DNA from: Poteriospumella lacustris
Taxonomy: Eukaryota > Sar > Chrysophyceae > Chromulinales > Dinobryaceae
Reading direction: 5' to 3'
NCBI GenBank assembly: GCA_008000375.1
Contig: SMOI01000107.1
Location: 25,855-52,150, forward strand
Length of the DNA: 26,296 nucleotides
Shown: piece after piece, positions 1 to 10,112 of the stretch
Layout: each line of letters opens with the position of its first letter
Position numbering within the stretch: position 1 is the first letter of the stretch
The notes under the pieces: model-generated
Database searches by the model: none
The model's input: the letters and a program-made list of their open reading frames with translations, nothing else
Told to the model about the DNA's origin: nothing
Made by a program: the position numbers and the translations under genes

Positions 1-2210
1 ACGAGGCTTGCAGCGACAGATATTTGCTCTTGCCGGGAAGGCTTCGGTCCACTTCGGATTTGGCCCTGTCGCGATGCGAAGAAACGGTCAGAGGCGATGG
101 CTGGGCGTGGGGTCGACGGTGTGCAGCGGAACTTACCAATGGATTCTGGGCGGCGCCGTGTTGATCCAAACGAAGGAATTCTTGAAGGTGAAATCGCTGC
201 TGAACTTCTTGTTCAGAATTTCTGCGTAAACAAACAATCAAGCAAACAAACAGTGCACAGGATCCAGTGCGTCAGCGACGGTACATCGAGACACACGCAG
301 CATCACACGACACACTCACCCCCACTGAAAATTCGTTGATTTGTCACACCTAACTGGCGACACATCGTGTCCACATCCGAAGGAGACGAGGCTGATCCGG
401 AGGCAGGGTCCCCGGCAGACGAGTGCGTCGCTTCGGGAGACATCGTAGCCGGTTGCTGGTCGCTGTTCGGCAGCTGCAGCGACGGCGTATGCGCAATGCC
501 AACGGAGGCTCCGTTGGCGTTCGCGGTGCCCAAATGAAAACTGCTTGATCGCTCAGGAGGAGACAACGGAGGGCGTGCGTGTCCTTGTGAGTCGTCCGGA
601 ATGGAGTCCGCCATCCCCGATACCATGCGACTGGTGTTCACGCTGATACTCTTCGGCGAATGACGAAACGGCGGCGAGTCGTGCGGCGGCACGACGTTAC
701 GCGATCGACTGTTGTTGGCGTTACCACCGCCAACGTCGTAATCTGGAACGTCGTCGGCATCGTAGACGTCCATTTCCACCTCATCGGGGATCGTCGTGAT
801 CACGTACTTCACCTCGTTGGCGTGGAACGACACCGTCTTCTTGGACTGCAGCCTCTTCGATCCTGGTCGTTTAAGCGCCGACACGAGCTTTGTGGGTGTC
901 CCACTGCCGTCAGCAGCGAGACTGATGGACGACGATACAAAGCTCACTCGTTTGCTCTCTCTCGTCGTGGTGCTGGCTGCGGAGGTGTCACGCGAAATAT
1001 CACCGGGCGGCACGGGCAGCGCGAGGTAGTCGTCGAAGACGGCGTCGTCAGTCAACTGCGTGATCTTCGATATTTCTCCGAGCGGTGATGAGAGCGCGCT
1101 GGAATTGGTGGATGATGCGGAGTCCGGGTGATGAGGGAAACAGCGGTCGCCATTCGTTGGCGTGCTCGGCGCAGACCGTCCCACGCTGTCCAACGTGAGC
1201 GACGCGCGGCGGGCGTGCTGGGAGTAATACTTGAACTTCTTGCTTTGCTTCTTCTGTGGAGGAGTGGCGTCTTGACCTGGGGACTCGGGTTTCGCTGTTT
1301 CCGTTTTCGGTGCGATCGCTTTGTTGGCGAAGTAGCAGCCGTCGATGGCGACAGGATCCAAGAGCCCGAAGCGACTCGCAAATTCATTGGGAACGAAGGG
1401 ATCGCGGTGGAAACTGGGAGGAAAATTGCTGCTGTTGAGGTGGCCAATTTGAGGGAAAATGACGAAGAAAATGCGATGCAAGGAAGGGTCCGTGTAGACG
1501 GGGCATTCGTATGGAAGCGCTTCGTGGCCGACCGCATCGGAATCGGAAATGTTGATGCGCAGCTGCAACAGCTTCGGGCGCCGGTTGAAATCTGATCGCG
1601 AAGGGAAATCCATATCGATCACGGCAAAGCAATAGAACGGGTGCTTGCTCAAACCCATTGACGGAAGCGACACTCGCGGCGCCGAGACGGCATCTGCCAC
1701 GTCGATGACGTTTCCGTTGTCGACCGTGACACATTTCGATTCCGGCTCTTCGCCATAGAATGAAATTCGCGTATAGAACTCAACGTGGAATTTCGCCCAC
1801 AGATCGGGTTGGTGTACTTCGATCAAGCTGCCGTTGATTTTCTCTGTAATGGCATTCAGCCAGTTTTTCTGCTCGTCAGGTGACCGAGCGGAAAGAATCA
1901 GCGTGTCTTTCTCGCCCGAAAATCGCTTTGCCACCAACTCGATGAGATTTCCGCGATCATCGATGGAGGAATCTTTGATTCTGGCGACGGAGGTCTTGCT
2001 CAGTTTCCATTCTCCGCGCAATTGATTTAGCGTTTCGTCGATGTAGTACCTCACAGCGTCCGAGTCCAACACAAAGTACCTCATCTTCCAATTTTTCACG
2101 TTATGACCTTGCTTATGCAGGTACCCTCTCAAACCATCTTTGTGGTTGGGACGAAAACCAAACTTTTCAGCTGGCACGTACAAGTTCGACCCAATTGATA
2201 TCTGCTCCAT
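1..2210 (-). CDS. PH domain plus PEBP-like domain protein, 3' end beyond window
   Basis: Exons read on the minus strand: 2210-320, 221-137, 65 to beyond base 1, with introns of 98 and 71 nt (GT-AG) that keep one frame. The start is the ATG at 2210. Residues about 27-125 form a pleckstrin homology domain (KNWKMRYFVL near 39-48, closing Trp117 in EQKNWLNAI), which usually binds phosphoinositides. Residues about 140-298 look like a phosphatidylethanolamine-binding protein (PEBP/RKIP/FT) fold: a DxDxP motif (DMDFP, 199-203), an SLHR motif (243-246), then an FGLLDPVAIDGCYF closing segment. Residues 300-620 are low-complexity, Ser/Pro-rich and probably disordered. The two downstream exons encode a segment (SSDFTFKNSFVWINTA) that looks like the start of a second PH-like domain, cut by the window edge. 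Function unknown; a membrane or lipid-linked adaptor is an inference. PH call strong, PEBP call good, C-terminal call weak. Confidence 0.8.
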
Positions 2211-2571
2211 TTGTTTCGTCCTGGGAAAGATTTTGTCGCTGTTTCCCCACCTCAGACCTCCAAATGGAATACCATATCAATCACTTACTCACAGCCAAAA
2301 GGTTTATGTGGAGGACGATGGATGATTTATCTTTCTCTGCCAGTTGGGTGCATCATCCGCTGCGTCTTTCGCACGCAAATTACCTAGAAGTGCCCACGTT
2401 TTAGACTCCCAGCCGCCTTTCAAACATCGATTGAACCATTTCCATCGATGATCGGAAATATCGATATTTTGGGCTTGTCTCCCATCAGTAAATGAGAAAG
2501 AGAAGTGAAAAGAGCATAGATTCCATTGTGTAGTCCCATTGATAGTGTTGTTCTCAGAACACCTCGCAAGT
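2211..2571. other. Divergent intergenic region, shared 5' flanks
   Basis: The 361 bp between the start codons of the PH-PEBP gene (leftward) and tubulin cofactor D (rightward). It must carry both promoters and 5' UTRs. I see no coding segment with a family signature, no repeat and no RNA gene. An in-frame codon at 2539 extends the cofactor D frame upstream by 11 codons, so a small part could be coding. Confidence 0.6.
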
Positions 2572-5500
2572 ATGAGTGAAGACGAGAGTGCATTCGACAA
2601 TGAGAAGTCCTTTTTCACAGAGAAGGACGAAGTCATTGATCTCATTCAGAAACTAGTTGCAAAAGATGGTCAAACTAAGAAGGAAATTCCTGAAGGAAAA
2701 ACGTGTTTGGAACTCATCGTCGGGATTCTGGACAAGTACCAGGAACAATCCCATTTGATTTCTCCTCACCTGCCTTCTCTTATGGAACACATCAACAATC
2801 GTTTAGTAGAGCTTCTTGACGACAAAGGTGACTCGCCGATCGACATTTCGAAGCTTCACACCATCGCCCGTGTTGTGTATGCGATTTCCAAAGTTGTGGG
2901 ATACAAAACCGCTTCGAAGCACTTGCCACATGAGGTCATGCTGCTTGAGCCGGTATTGCGGCTACTCCGCACACATGTGAGTATTTTAATCCACCTTCGT
3001 CTCGCCTTCATTCAAGTTATTTGTTTCTGGTCAACAGGACTCGTCTTCGACCCGAATAGAGTCGTGGGAGATCACGTACATGCTGCTGTTGTGGCTGAAT
3101 ACCTTGAGCTTGATCCCGTTCGATCTCACCAGTTTGGAGTCACGCTCGTCCACTTCTTCCAACTCTTCTTTGTCAAATCAATTCCTCACTGGAGTACGGA
3201 GCCATTTGCAGGACACCGGTCCGACGAGAGAGCTGGCCGCGTATTGCATCGCAACGTTTCTTGTGCGAACAGACATGGCAAAACAACTGCTTTCCGATTT
3301 CTTAACATGGGCCATTGCTCAGATCAAATTAGAGCAGTCGGGGTCGTCAGGGGAGGCATCCGAATCGTTCGTCGGTGCGAATTATGTCTATCGTCTGGGC
3401 GTGCTGAACACAGTGATTCAAGTGTTGAAGCGGGGTGATCGCGACAAAATCATTTCGTTTGTGCCGCAGATTTTGGAAAGCATCGAGGAGCTACTGTCGT
3501 CATCCAAGCGATCGCTGGAGCGCAAAATGCTTTGCAAGGTTTGTCAAAGAGCAGGCTTGATCCTATTGCCGCCCCGAGAAGCCTCTTGGCGGTATTCGCG
3601 CGGCCTGCGAACTCTGCTGCCGCAGAGCAGCGGTACTGCCACCGCTGTCGTCGTTGAAGCAGCCACTGCACACAACAATGAGAACAACGAGGATGACGCG
3701 TTTGCGATCCCCGACGAAGTGGAGGACATTGTGGGCAACCTGTTGAAGTTCCTCGTCGACGAAGATACGATCGTTCGGTGGTCGGCGGCGAAGGGCCTGG
3801 GCCGCGTCTGCATGCGCGTGTCGAAGCTGTTCGGTGCCGACATTGTCAACGCCGTTTTGGAGCTCTTCGATGCCGAAGAACAAACGGATGTTGTCTGGCA
3901 CGGAGCCTGTCTGGCGCTGGCGGAGCTATCTCGACGAGGGCTGATCTTGCCGGAGATGCTCCCGAACGTGGTTCCTTTCATTTGGCAGGCGCTGGTCTTC
4001 GATTCCAGCAAGCAACAGCAGAGCATTGGCGCGAACGTGCGTGACTCCGCTTGCTACGTCTGCTGGGCGTTTGCGCGCGCGTATCCGCCGTCGTCGATGC
4101 AGGGGTTTATCGCGAACTTGTCCCGCTCCTTGTTGATCACGACGCTGTTCGATCGCGAAATCAACTGTCGCCGGGCGGCCGCCGCCGCCTTCCAAGAGCT
4201 CGTCGGGCGACAGGGAAACCAAAACGTCCCGTACGGCATCGAGATCATAGGCTTGGCGGACTACGTGTCTATTGGCATCCGGAAACACGCCTACCTGCAT
4301 ATCGCACCGAAAATCGCATCGTTCGAGCGGCGATTCCGCGACGAATTCGTCGACTTTTTGTTGAAGTCGAATCTGAGCCACTGGGACATCGAAATCCGCG
4401 AATTGACCGCGAAGGCCTTGGCGATCATTTTGGCAGGAGACAACGCGATGATCTCGACGGTGCTTCTCGAACTGATGACAAACGCATTCAGCAGCGATGT
4501 CGCTACGAAGCATGGTGCGTTGATTGGCATCGCGCAGGTCCTGTTGGTCAGCAGACAGCACGCCGAGAGTCTGTCAGCCGACGTTGTGCAAGAAATCAAC
4601 GCTCTCCCGACAAATATTGAGAAGAAACGCCTCTTCCGTGGCCGCGGTAGCGAAATCGTGCGTGAAGCCGTCTGCAGAGTGGTCGAGAGCATCGGCATGG
4701 TGAATGCTGCCGTGTCGCTGAAGTCGCAGGTGTCCTACGTGGAGGTGTTGAACGAGAACCTTCGACAACCGCACGCCTCCGTGCAAGAAGCCGCGCATTC
4801 TGCACTGCGAGTGTTCTTGTTCAATTACTTTGGCGTGCAAGGCATCGACTCGGTGCCGTCCGAGCGGCTGCAAGCGTTGACGACCAAGAAGTACATCGAT
4901 GGCATTAAGGCGGAAGAGAACGTGGCCGTCACCCGCGGGTTTGCGCTGGCCTTGGGCGCTCTGCCACCGCGCTTGGCACTTGTGTCGCTCGACGAGATCA
5001 TCGAAGTACTGGACGTGTATTCCTCGCCGGAGAAGCGGATTATCGGCGAGTACGACGCCGAAACCTGTCGCAATGCCCTCCTCTCCGCCGTTGAGTTGTG
5101 CGAAAAATTGTCCGTTTTCGCTGCCTTCACCGCCGCCCGGTTTGGGCGCGTGCTCCACATGATGTTTCGTTCTGGCCAGGACTACAACATCGACAAACGT
5201 GGTGACATTGGCTCGTGGTCCCGTACCGCAGCCATCGAAGGGTGTTTCCGTGTGATGCAAGCCGCTCTGAGCCGTTCGAGCTCGTGGGCGACGTCGAAGT
5301 CGATGTTGAGCCCATACGGCGTCGGCGAGATTTCCACCGAAGACGACGTCTCGGATGGATTCCGTGCGATGCGCTTGAAGTTTCCATCGCATTCGTCGGG
5401 TTGGCTGGCGTTGCGGCAATTTGCGTGGTTAGGGGGCGACAGCGCTTCCGCCGAGCCGTCGCTCTCGGTGTATGTGAAGCAAGATTTGGCGGACAAAAAC

Positions 5501-6701
5501 AAATTGGCGGGATTGGTCACTGCCGAGTCATTGAACTCTGCGTACGAAGATCTGTCATCTCTGTTGACGCGCTGCATCAACCTTTGCCTTCAGCACTTGT
5601 CGGAGAAGTTGGATACGATAAGGAACGTCGCTGGTGGAGTGTTGGGTCGGCTGTTGGATTTGACTGCTGCCCACCGTCTGCTGGACGGCGAGGAGCTGTC
5701 CGCGGAGCAATCGCTATGGCGCATGCACGAGGAGTACCTTTCCAACACACGAGAGCCCATCAATTGGGGTAGACCAGAGCATGCGTTTCCTTTCGTCGTC
5801 GAGGCTTTCGTTCGGTTCAAAAAGTACCGCGGAAGTATCTTTGCGGGACTGATCACGTCAGTGGGCAGCATTACTGAAAGCATCAAGAAGGCAGCGTGCA
5901 ACGAGTTGCTACGCAGTCTCACCGTTGTTCGCGGAAGCCCCACGGATGAAGATATTGCTTCAGATTTGATGCATCTCATTTGTGTCCAATTCGAAACGAT
6001 GAAGAAGAAGGACCGCATCATTCTCCCTCTCTTGAAGGTGGTGGACATTTGTGTGAAGAACAACGTGTTCTGGGCAGCGAATCAGTCTCAAACCACCGCT
6101 TGGGCGTCAGCAATTGCAGATTTCCTGACCGTAGAATCCAAAGGATGTTCTCAAGTACCGAAGCTGTGTTCGCTGATGGATGTCACATCGTTGCTTTTGG
6201 ATTGTGTTCAGCAGGACACGATACGCTTTTCCAAGCTCACGGGTGCAATATTCAGCATGCTCGGTCATAAATATCCGCGCGTGCGAAAATGTAGGTGTTT
6301 TCGTGGTCGTTTTCTTGGTTTTCTTTCCCCCTGATGACTGATCGTATGTGTGCGTTAGACGCGGCCGAGCTGCTATACCTGAACGTTTTGTCAGGGAAAT
6401 TCGAGACGTTAGGAACTTCATCGAGCAGAGATGAATTGGGAGACCTGCTGACTGAGGTTTCTTGGGAGTCGGACAATGTGGAAAGTATTTCTGAAGGGAA
6501 GCGCAAAGCGTTCTCTCTGATTGGATTGGACTACACTGCGCCCACGAAGGCGACCAACAAGTCCGCGACGAAGAAAGCGGCAGTTGATGAGCTGGACTCC
6601 TATGAAACACTCGTCAAAGAAGCAGGTATGAATCGATTTTGTGTATCTTCACAGTCGCGTCGAAATGAAAGTGCCCTTTACACCATATTACAGGCTATTA
6701 G
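2572..6701 (+). CDS. TBCD: Tubulin-specific chaperone D (beta-tubulin cofactor D)
   Basis: Exons 2572-2976, 3038-6290, 6359-6625 and 6694-6701 give about 1310 residues, close to the usual 1200 or so. Cofactor D takes folding-intermediate beta-tubulin and forms the supercomplex with cofactors C and E that releases alpha/beta heterodimers; it also acts at centrosomes and basal bodies. It is a long helical HEAT/armadillo-type protein. Family signatures are TRIESWEITYMLLLWLNTLS just after the first splice, the QRAGL...WRYSRGLRTL block, DTIVRWSAAKGLGRV, and the C-terminal KYPRVRKYAAELLYLNVL created exactly by the 6290/6359 splice. The start at 2572 was chosen because MSEDESAF is a normal N terminus; 2539 is not an ATG. 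The last exon is only 8 nt and is my least certain choice: without that splice the frame runs on to 6918, antisense to the next gene. Confidence 0.93.
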
Positions 6702-6758
6702 ATCTGTTCCTCGCGTGATGAAACGCAAGGAGAAAGATGGAACTGCACGAGCAGACAC
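6702..6758. other. 57-bp tail-to-tail spacer between TBCD and ABCF2-SANT
   Basis: The whole distance between the inferred TBCD stop (6701) and the stop of the minus-strand ABC ATPase (6759). No canonical AATAAA is visible on either strand. Both 3' UTRs must be very short or must run into the opposite gene. Confidence 0.6.
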
Positions 6759-9251
6759 TTATTTTTGCGACGCTACCCATTGCTTGAGGAACTTGTACCG
6801 CGCCAAGCATTGCTGCTTTGTCTTTCCTTCAACCTTTGATGCAATGTTTGTCCATCGTTCGTTCTTCTCGACAGACGAAGGGAATTCAAGTAACGCAGCC
6901 TCGAACTTCTCTTGCTGAGATTGAGTCCACACATCATTTGTAACCGCCATTTCAAACATTTGGCGCTCCAAGCTTTCAAGCAGTTGCTTTCTTTCCTTCT
7001 TTGCTCGCTTTTTCAACAGTCTTTCTCTTCTCAAAGCCTCCTCGGCCTCAAGAGCAGCTTGTAGGGCAGCTTCTTCCTCCTGCTGCTCTTGCAACTACAC
7101 AAACGAAATCAGATAAGAACAAGAAAATGGAACAAAAGGCAATCAGCTTACCAGTTTTTGTTGTCGAAGTTCTTCCAATTCTTGATCACGCTTTCTCTCT
7201 TGCTCGAGAAGCAAACGGGCGTCCTCTGCTTCCTTCAATTTCTCTTCTCTACGACGCTGACGCTCTTCCTCTTCGATTCGCATACGTTCGGCCATAGCTT
7301 CCTTTTCGGCCTTCTTCTTCGCCTTCAGGAGCGCCTTTTCGTCGATTTCTTCTTGGGGTTCAGAATTTTCAACAGGTTTCGCAGCTTCCTTGACAGGTGC
7401 AATTGGAACGGTGGCGACGGGGGTCGCGGCAACAATCGCATCACCCACCGCATTTCGCTTCAACATTTCACCAGAGCTTTGCTTGATTTGTTCCCGAAGA
7501 TGTCGCTTGAAGTCATTAATATCACCAACAAACTTGGCAACAGTTTTGTTGTCAACGAGCCAGATCTCCTTGGCAACCTGCGAAATCAGGCGCATGTCGT
7601 GGGAGACAAGGACCATTCCTCCGCTGAAGTTATTAATCGCGCGAGCCAAACTGTCAATACTTTCCATATCCAAGTGATTGGTAGGCTCATCCAAGAACAA
7701 AATATGAGGAGATTCCTTTGCCATCTTCGCCAGAACCACTCTACTCTTTTGTCCGTCGGACAGCTGTGACATGACTTGCGTCTGAACAGTTCCGGAAATG
7801 CCGAAGCGTCCCAAGAATCGTCTTCCCTCTTCACGAGTCATGTCGGGCCACACCGCCATGAAGTAGTCCAAGGGAGACTGAGACAAGTCCAACACATCCA
7901 CGAAGTGCTGAGAGAACTTGGCGATGCGCAAGTGAGGATGAGGTCGAACGGCACCCCCAACTGGAATCAAATCTTGCATAAGAATCTTCAACAATGTCGA
8001 CTTTCCAGCTCCATTGGGTCCAACCAAAGCAACTCTACTATCGAGATCAATGCCGACATCGACACCCGAGTACAACAGGTCACAGCCTGGGTAGCCGAAG
8101 GAAATGTCATTGCACTGTAAAACTGGCGGAGCCAACGTCGGAGGATCGGGAAATTTGAAGTCGAGGTCCTTCTCGTGCTCAACTTTGTCCGTCAAACCAC
8201 TGCGAAGCATTTTGTCCAGTGTCTTTTCCTTACTCTGAGCCTGTCTAGCCATTTTTGCATTTCCTTGACCGAAGCGTGCGATGTAATTTTTCATGTGCTT
8301 AATTTGATCTTGCTCGGCCTTGAAGCGCTTTTCTTGTTCCTCTTCCTTTTCACCTCTCGTCAAAACGAACTGATCATAATTTCCAGAGTAGTAGGTAAGC
8401 TTTCGCTTACTATGGTGGACAATATTGGTGCAAACACCGTTGAGGAAATCCTGCGAGTGGGACACCACGAACAAAATCTTCTTCCATTTGCTCAAGTAGT
8501 CCTCCAGCCACACGACCGCCTCCATATCAAGATGATTCGTCGGTTCGTCCAACAACAAAAGTGTGGGCTGAATGAACAATGCTCTCGCCAAAGCAATTCT
8601 CATTCTCCATCCACCACTGAATTCCCTCGTTCGCTTTTCTTGCTTTGCAGGAGAGAAACCCAAACCATCAAGAATTTTCGATGCACGGGCTTCAGCGGTT
8701 GACGAATCAAGCTCCTCAAGGCGCTCGTACACCTGAGTCAAACGTTCGATTGCCATTTCCGCCTCTTCCGATCCCTCTTCAGCGGCAATGAAGTCATTCA
8801 ATTCTTCTGCCTCGCGTTCAAGCTCTTGGCGCTCTTTGTCCACCGACATCACAGCTTCTTTGGCCGTCATATCACTTGCTTCAATTTCCTCAGACAAGTG
8901 AAAAATATCAATTCCATCGGGAATTGGAAATGATCTGGCGGCGATAACTTTCATAAACGTCGATTTTCCGCAGCCATTTCTGCCAATGTAGCCATATCGA
9001 TTTCCGTAGTTCAAGCTCAACTCTGCCTCCTCCACCAGCGGCGTTCCGTGAAATGTGACCGTCAAATTACTGACATGGATATCTCGGACATTTCTGTGAA
9101 CCTTTTTGTTGCTCAAGGCATACGTCGTGACAATGCCTTGCTGGATAAGACGTTCGGCAGGAGTCAATTCTCTGGCCTCAGTTGGCGCAGCGACTTTTCC
9201 TTTCGATTTATCCGCTTTCTCAGCCTTCTCGACCTTCTTCTTCGGTGGCAT
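6759..9251 (-). CDS. ABCF2: ABCF2/Arb1-type ABC ATPase with C-terminal SANT domain
   Basis: Exons 9251-7153/7152 and 7094-6759, with a 57-nt GT-AG intron (7151-7095), give 811 residues from the ATG at 9251. ABCF2/Arb1 is a soluble twin-ATPase without membrane segments that works in ribosome biogenesis and on ribosomes. Domain order: a Lys-rich N tail (1-30); NBD1 with Walker A GRNGCGKST (90-98), signature FSGGWR (211-216) and Walker B LLLLDEPTNHLD; the linker; NBD2 with GPNGAGKST (411-419), LSDGQKS (497-503) and ILFLDEPTNHLD (517-528). After about residue 596 there is a charged Lys/Glu coiled coil (635-745), then a SANT/Myb-like domain at about 755-806 with Trp756, Trp781 and KTKQQCLARYK, very like the second SANT of DNAJC2/zuotin. 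ABCF2 normally ends near the start of the coiled coil, so the tail is unusual. The splice joins the frames cleanly (QQKL then LQEQ). Confidence 0.93.
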
Positions 9252-9529
9252 TCTGGAAACTTTCGATGGAGTGAATCAAAAATATCTGTTTGGATTTTTA
9301 TCGCAATGAAAGCAAAAGCTTATCGAAGCTTGGACCACGCACCACAAATTTGTGGCCGCTGCGATAAAGTAGCGTTTCAAATTTTACGATGCCACGATCA
9401 AGTGCTGAGGACAAACATCTGATGACACGAAGAAGCGAAGAAGCTGGAATAAATATCTCAGTCGTTAAACAACCGACAGCTGTGGCTAAGAATACAAAGG
9501 GTATCTCTGAAAACACTTTGCACGAAAAA
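9252..9529. other. Divergent promoter region between ABCF2-SANT and NAA50
   Basis: 278 bp between two outward-facing start codons. The frame leading into NAA50 is open back to an ATG at 9389, which would add 47 residues. That stretch lacks any resemblance to NAA50 homologues and is read here as 5' UTR. Nothing else is recognisable. Confidence 0.5.
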
Positions 9530-10079
9530 ATGAGTGGATCCAAAGTTGAAATTGGCGCAATTACACCCGCCAATCTGCAGCAGCTTCGTGTCTTGAACGT
9601 CGCAACGCTCCCTGTTCGTTACAGCGACAAGTTTTACAATGAGTTGCTGGACATTTATGACCGCGACTACCTTCAGTTTGCGTTCGTGAACGGATTCGTA
9701 GTCGGTGGAGTTTGTGCAAGAATCGAGGATCATCCCGAAATGGCAAGCAAGAAAAGGCTATACATCATGACCCTCAACGTTTTGGCGCCTTATCGAAGGA
9801 ACGGCATAGGTAATTCCTCTCTGCACTCAGCATTGTTGACTCCATCTGATGGTTTTTGTGCTGTTAGCCTCCAAGCTTCTTGATCATATCGTGAAGTTGG
9901 CAGAGAAGGATGAGAACATCCAGGACATCTATCTCCACGTGCAAACCAGCAATCAAGTAGCGAAGAGCTTCTACGAACGCCACAATTTTGAGGATAAGGG
10001 CATTATTAATGATTACTACAAAAGGATAGATCCTCCTCACTGTTTTCTCTTGGTCAGAAACTTGCGCCAGGAAAGTTAG
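9530..10079 (+). CDS. NAA50: N-alpha-acetyltransferase 50 (NAA50/San)
   Basis: Exons 9530-9809 and 9868-10079, with a 58-nt intron, give 163 residues, like human NAA50 (169). This GNAT enzyme moves acetyl from acetyl-CoA to the N-terminal Met of peptides starting Met-hydrophobic. It works with the NatA complex at ribosomes and affects sister-chromatid cohesion. The GNAT acetyl-CoA loop RRNGIGA (89-95) is rebuilt by the splice, which interrupts its last glycine codon. RLYIMTLNVLAPYRR (76-90) holds the likely catalytic Tyr78, and IYLHVQ holds His118. NDYYKRI near the C terminus is the family's NYYKRIEP block. The start at 9530 aligns MSGSKVEIGAITP with the human N terminus; an upstream in-frame ATG at 9389 exists. 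Position 27 is Leu where the human enzyme has Phe27 in the substrate pocket. It converges on the RMD1 gene, with 33 bp between stops. Confidence 0.93.
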
Positions 10080-10112
10080 AGACGCGAATGATACTCTCTT
10101 GTAACTCAAAAA

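Noticed and set aside
1-221. PTEN C2 domain in the last exons of the PH-PEBP gene
   Set aside because: FVWINTA is suggestive, but no CX5R phosphatase domain is present anywhere upstream, and the pattern fits a second PH-like domain at least as well.
660-1595. Plus-strand frames opposite the PH-PEBP tail
   Set aside because: Arg-rich shadow translations of a GC-rich low-complexity coding region on the other strand.
7089-7769. 226-codon plus-strand frame opposite the ABC ATPase
   Set aside because: It is the antisense shadow of NBD2 and the coiled coil. The minus strand carries all Walker and signature motifs.
9389-9529. 47-codon in-frame N-terminal extension of NAA50
   Set aside because: Homologues start at the MSGSKVEIG position, and the extension has no domain character. 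It is kept only as an alternative.
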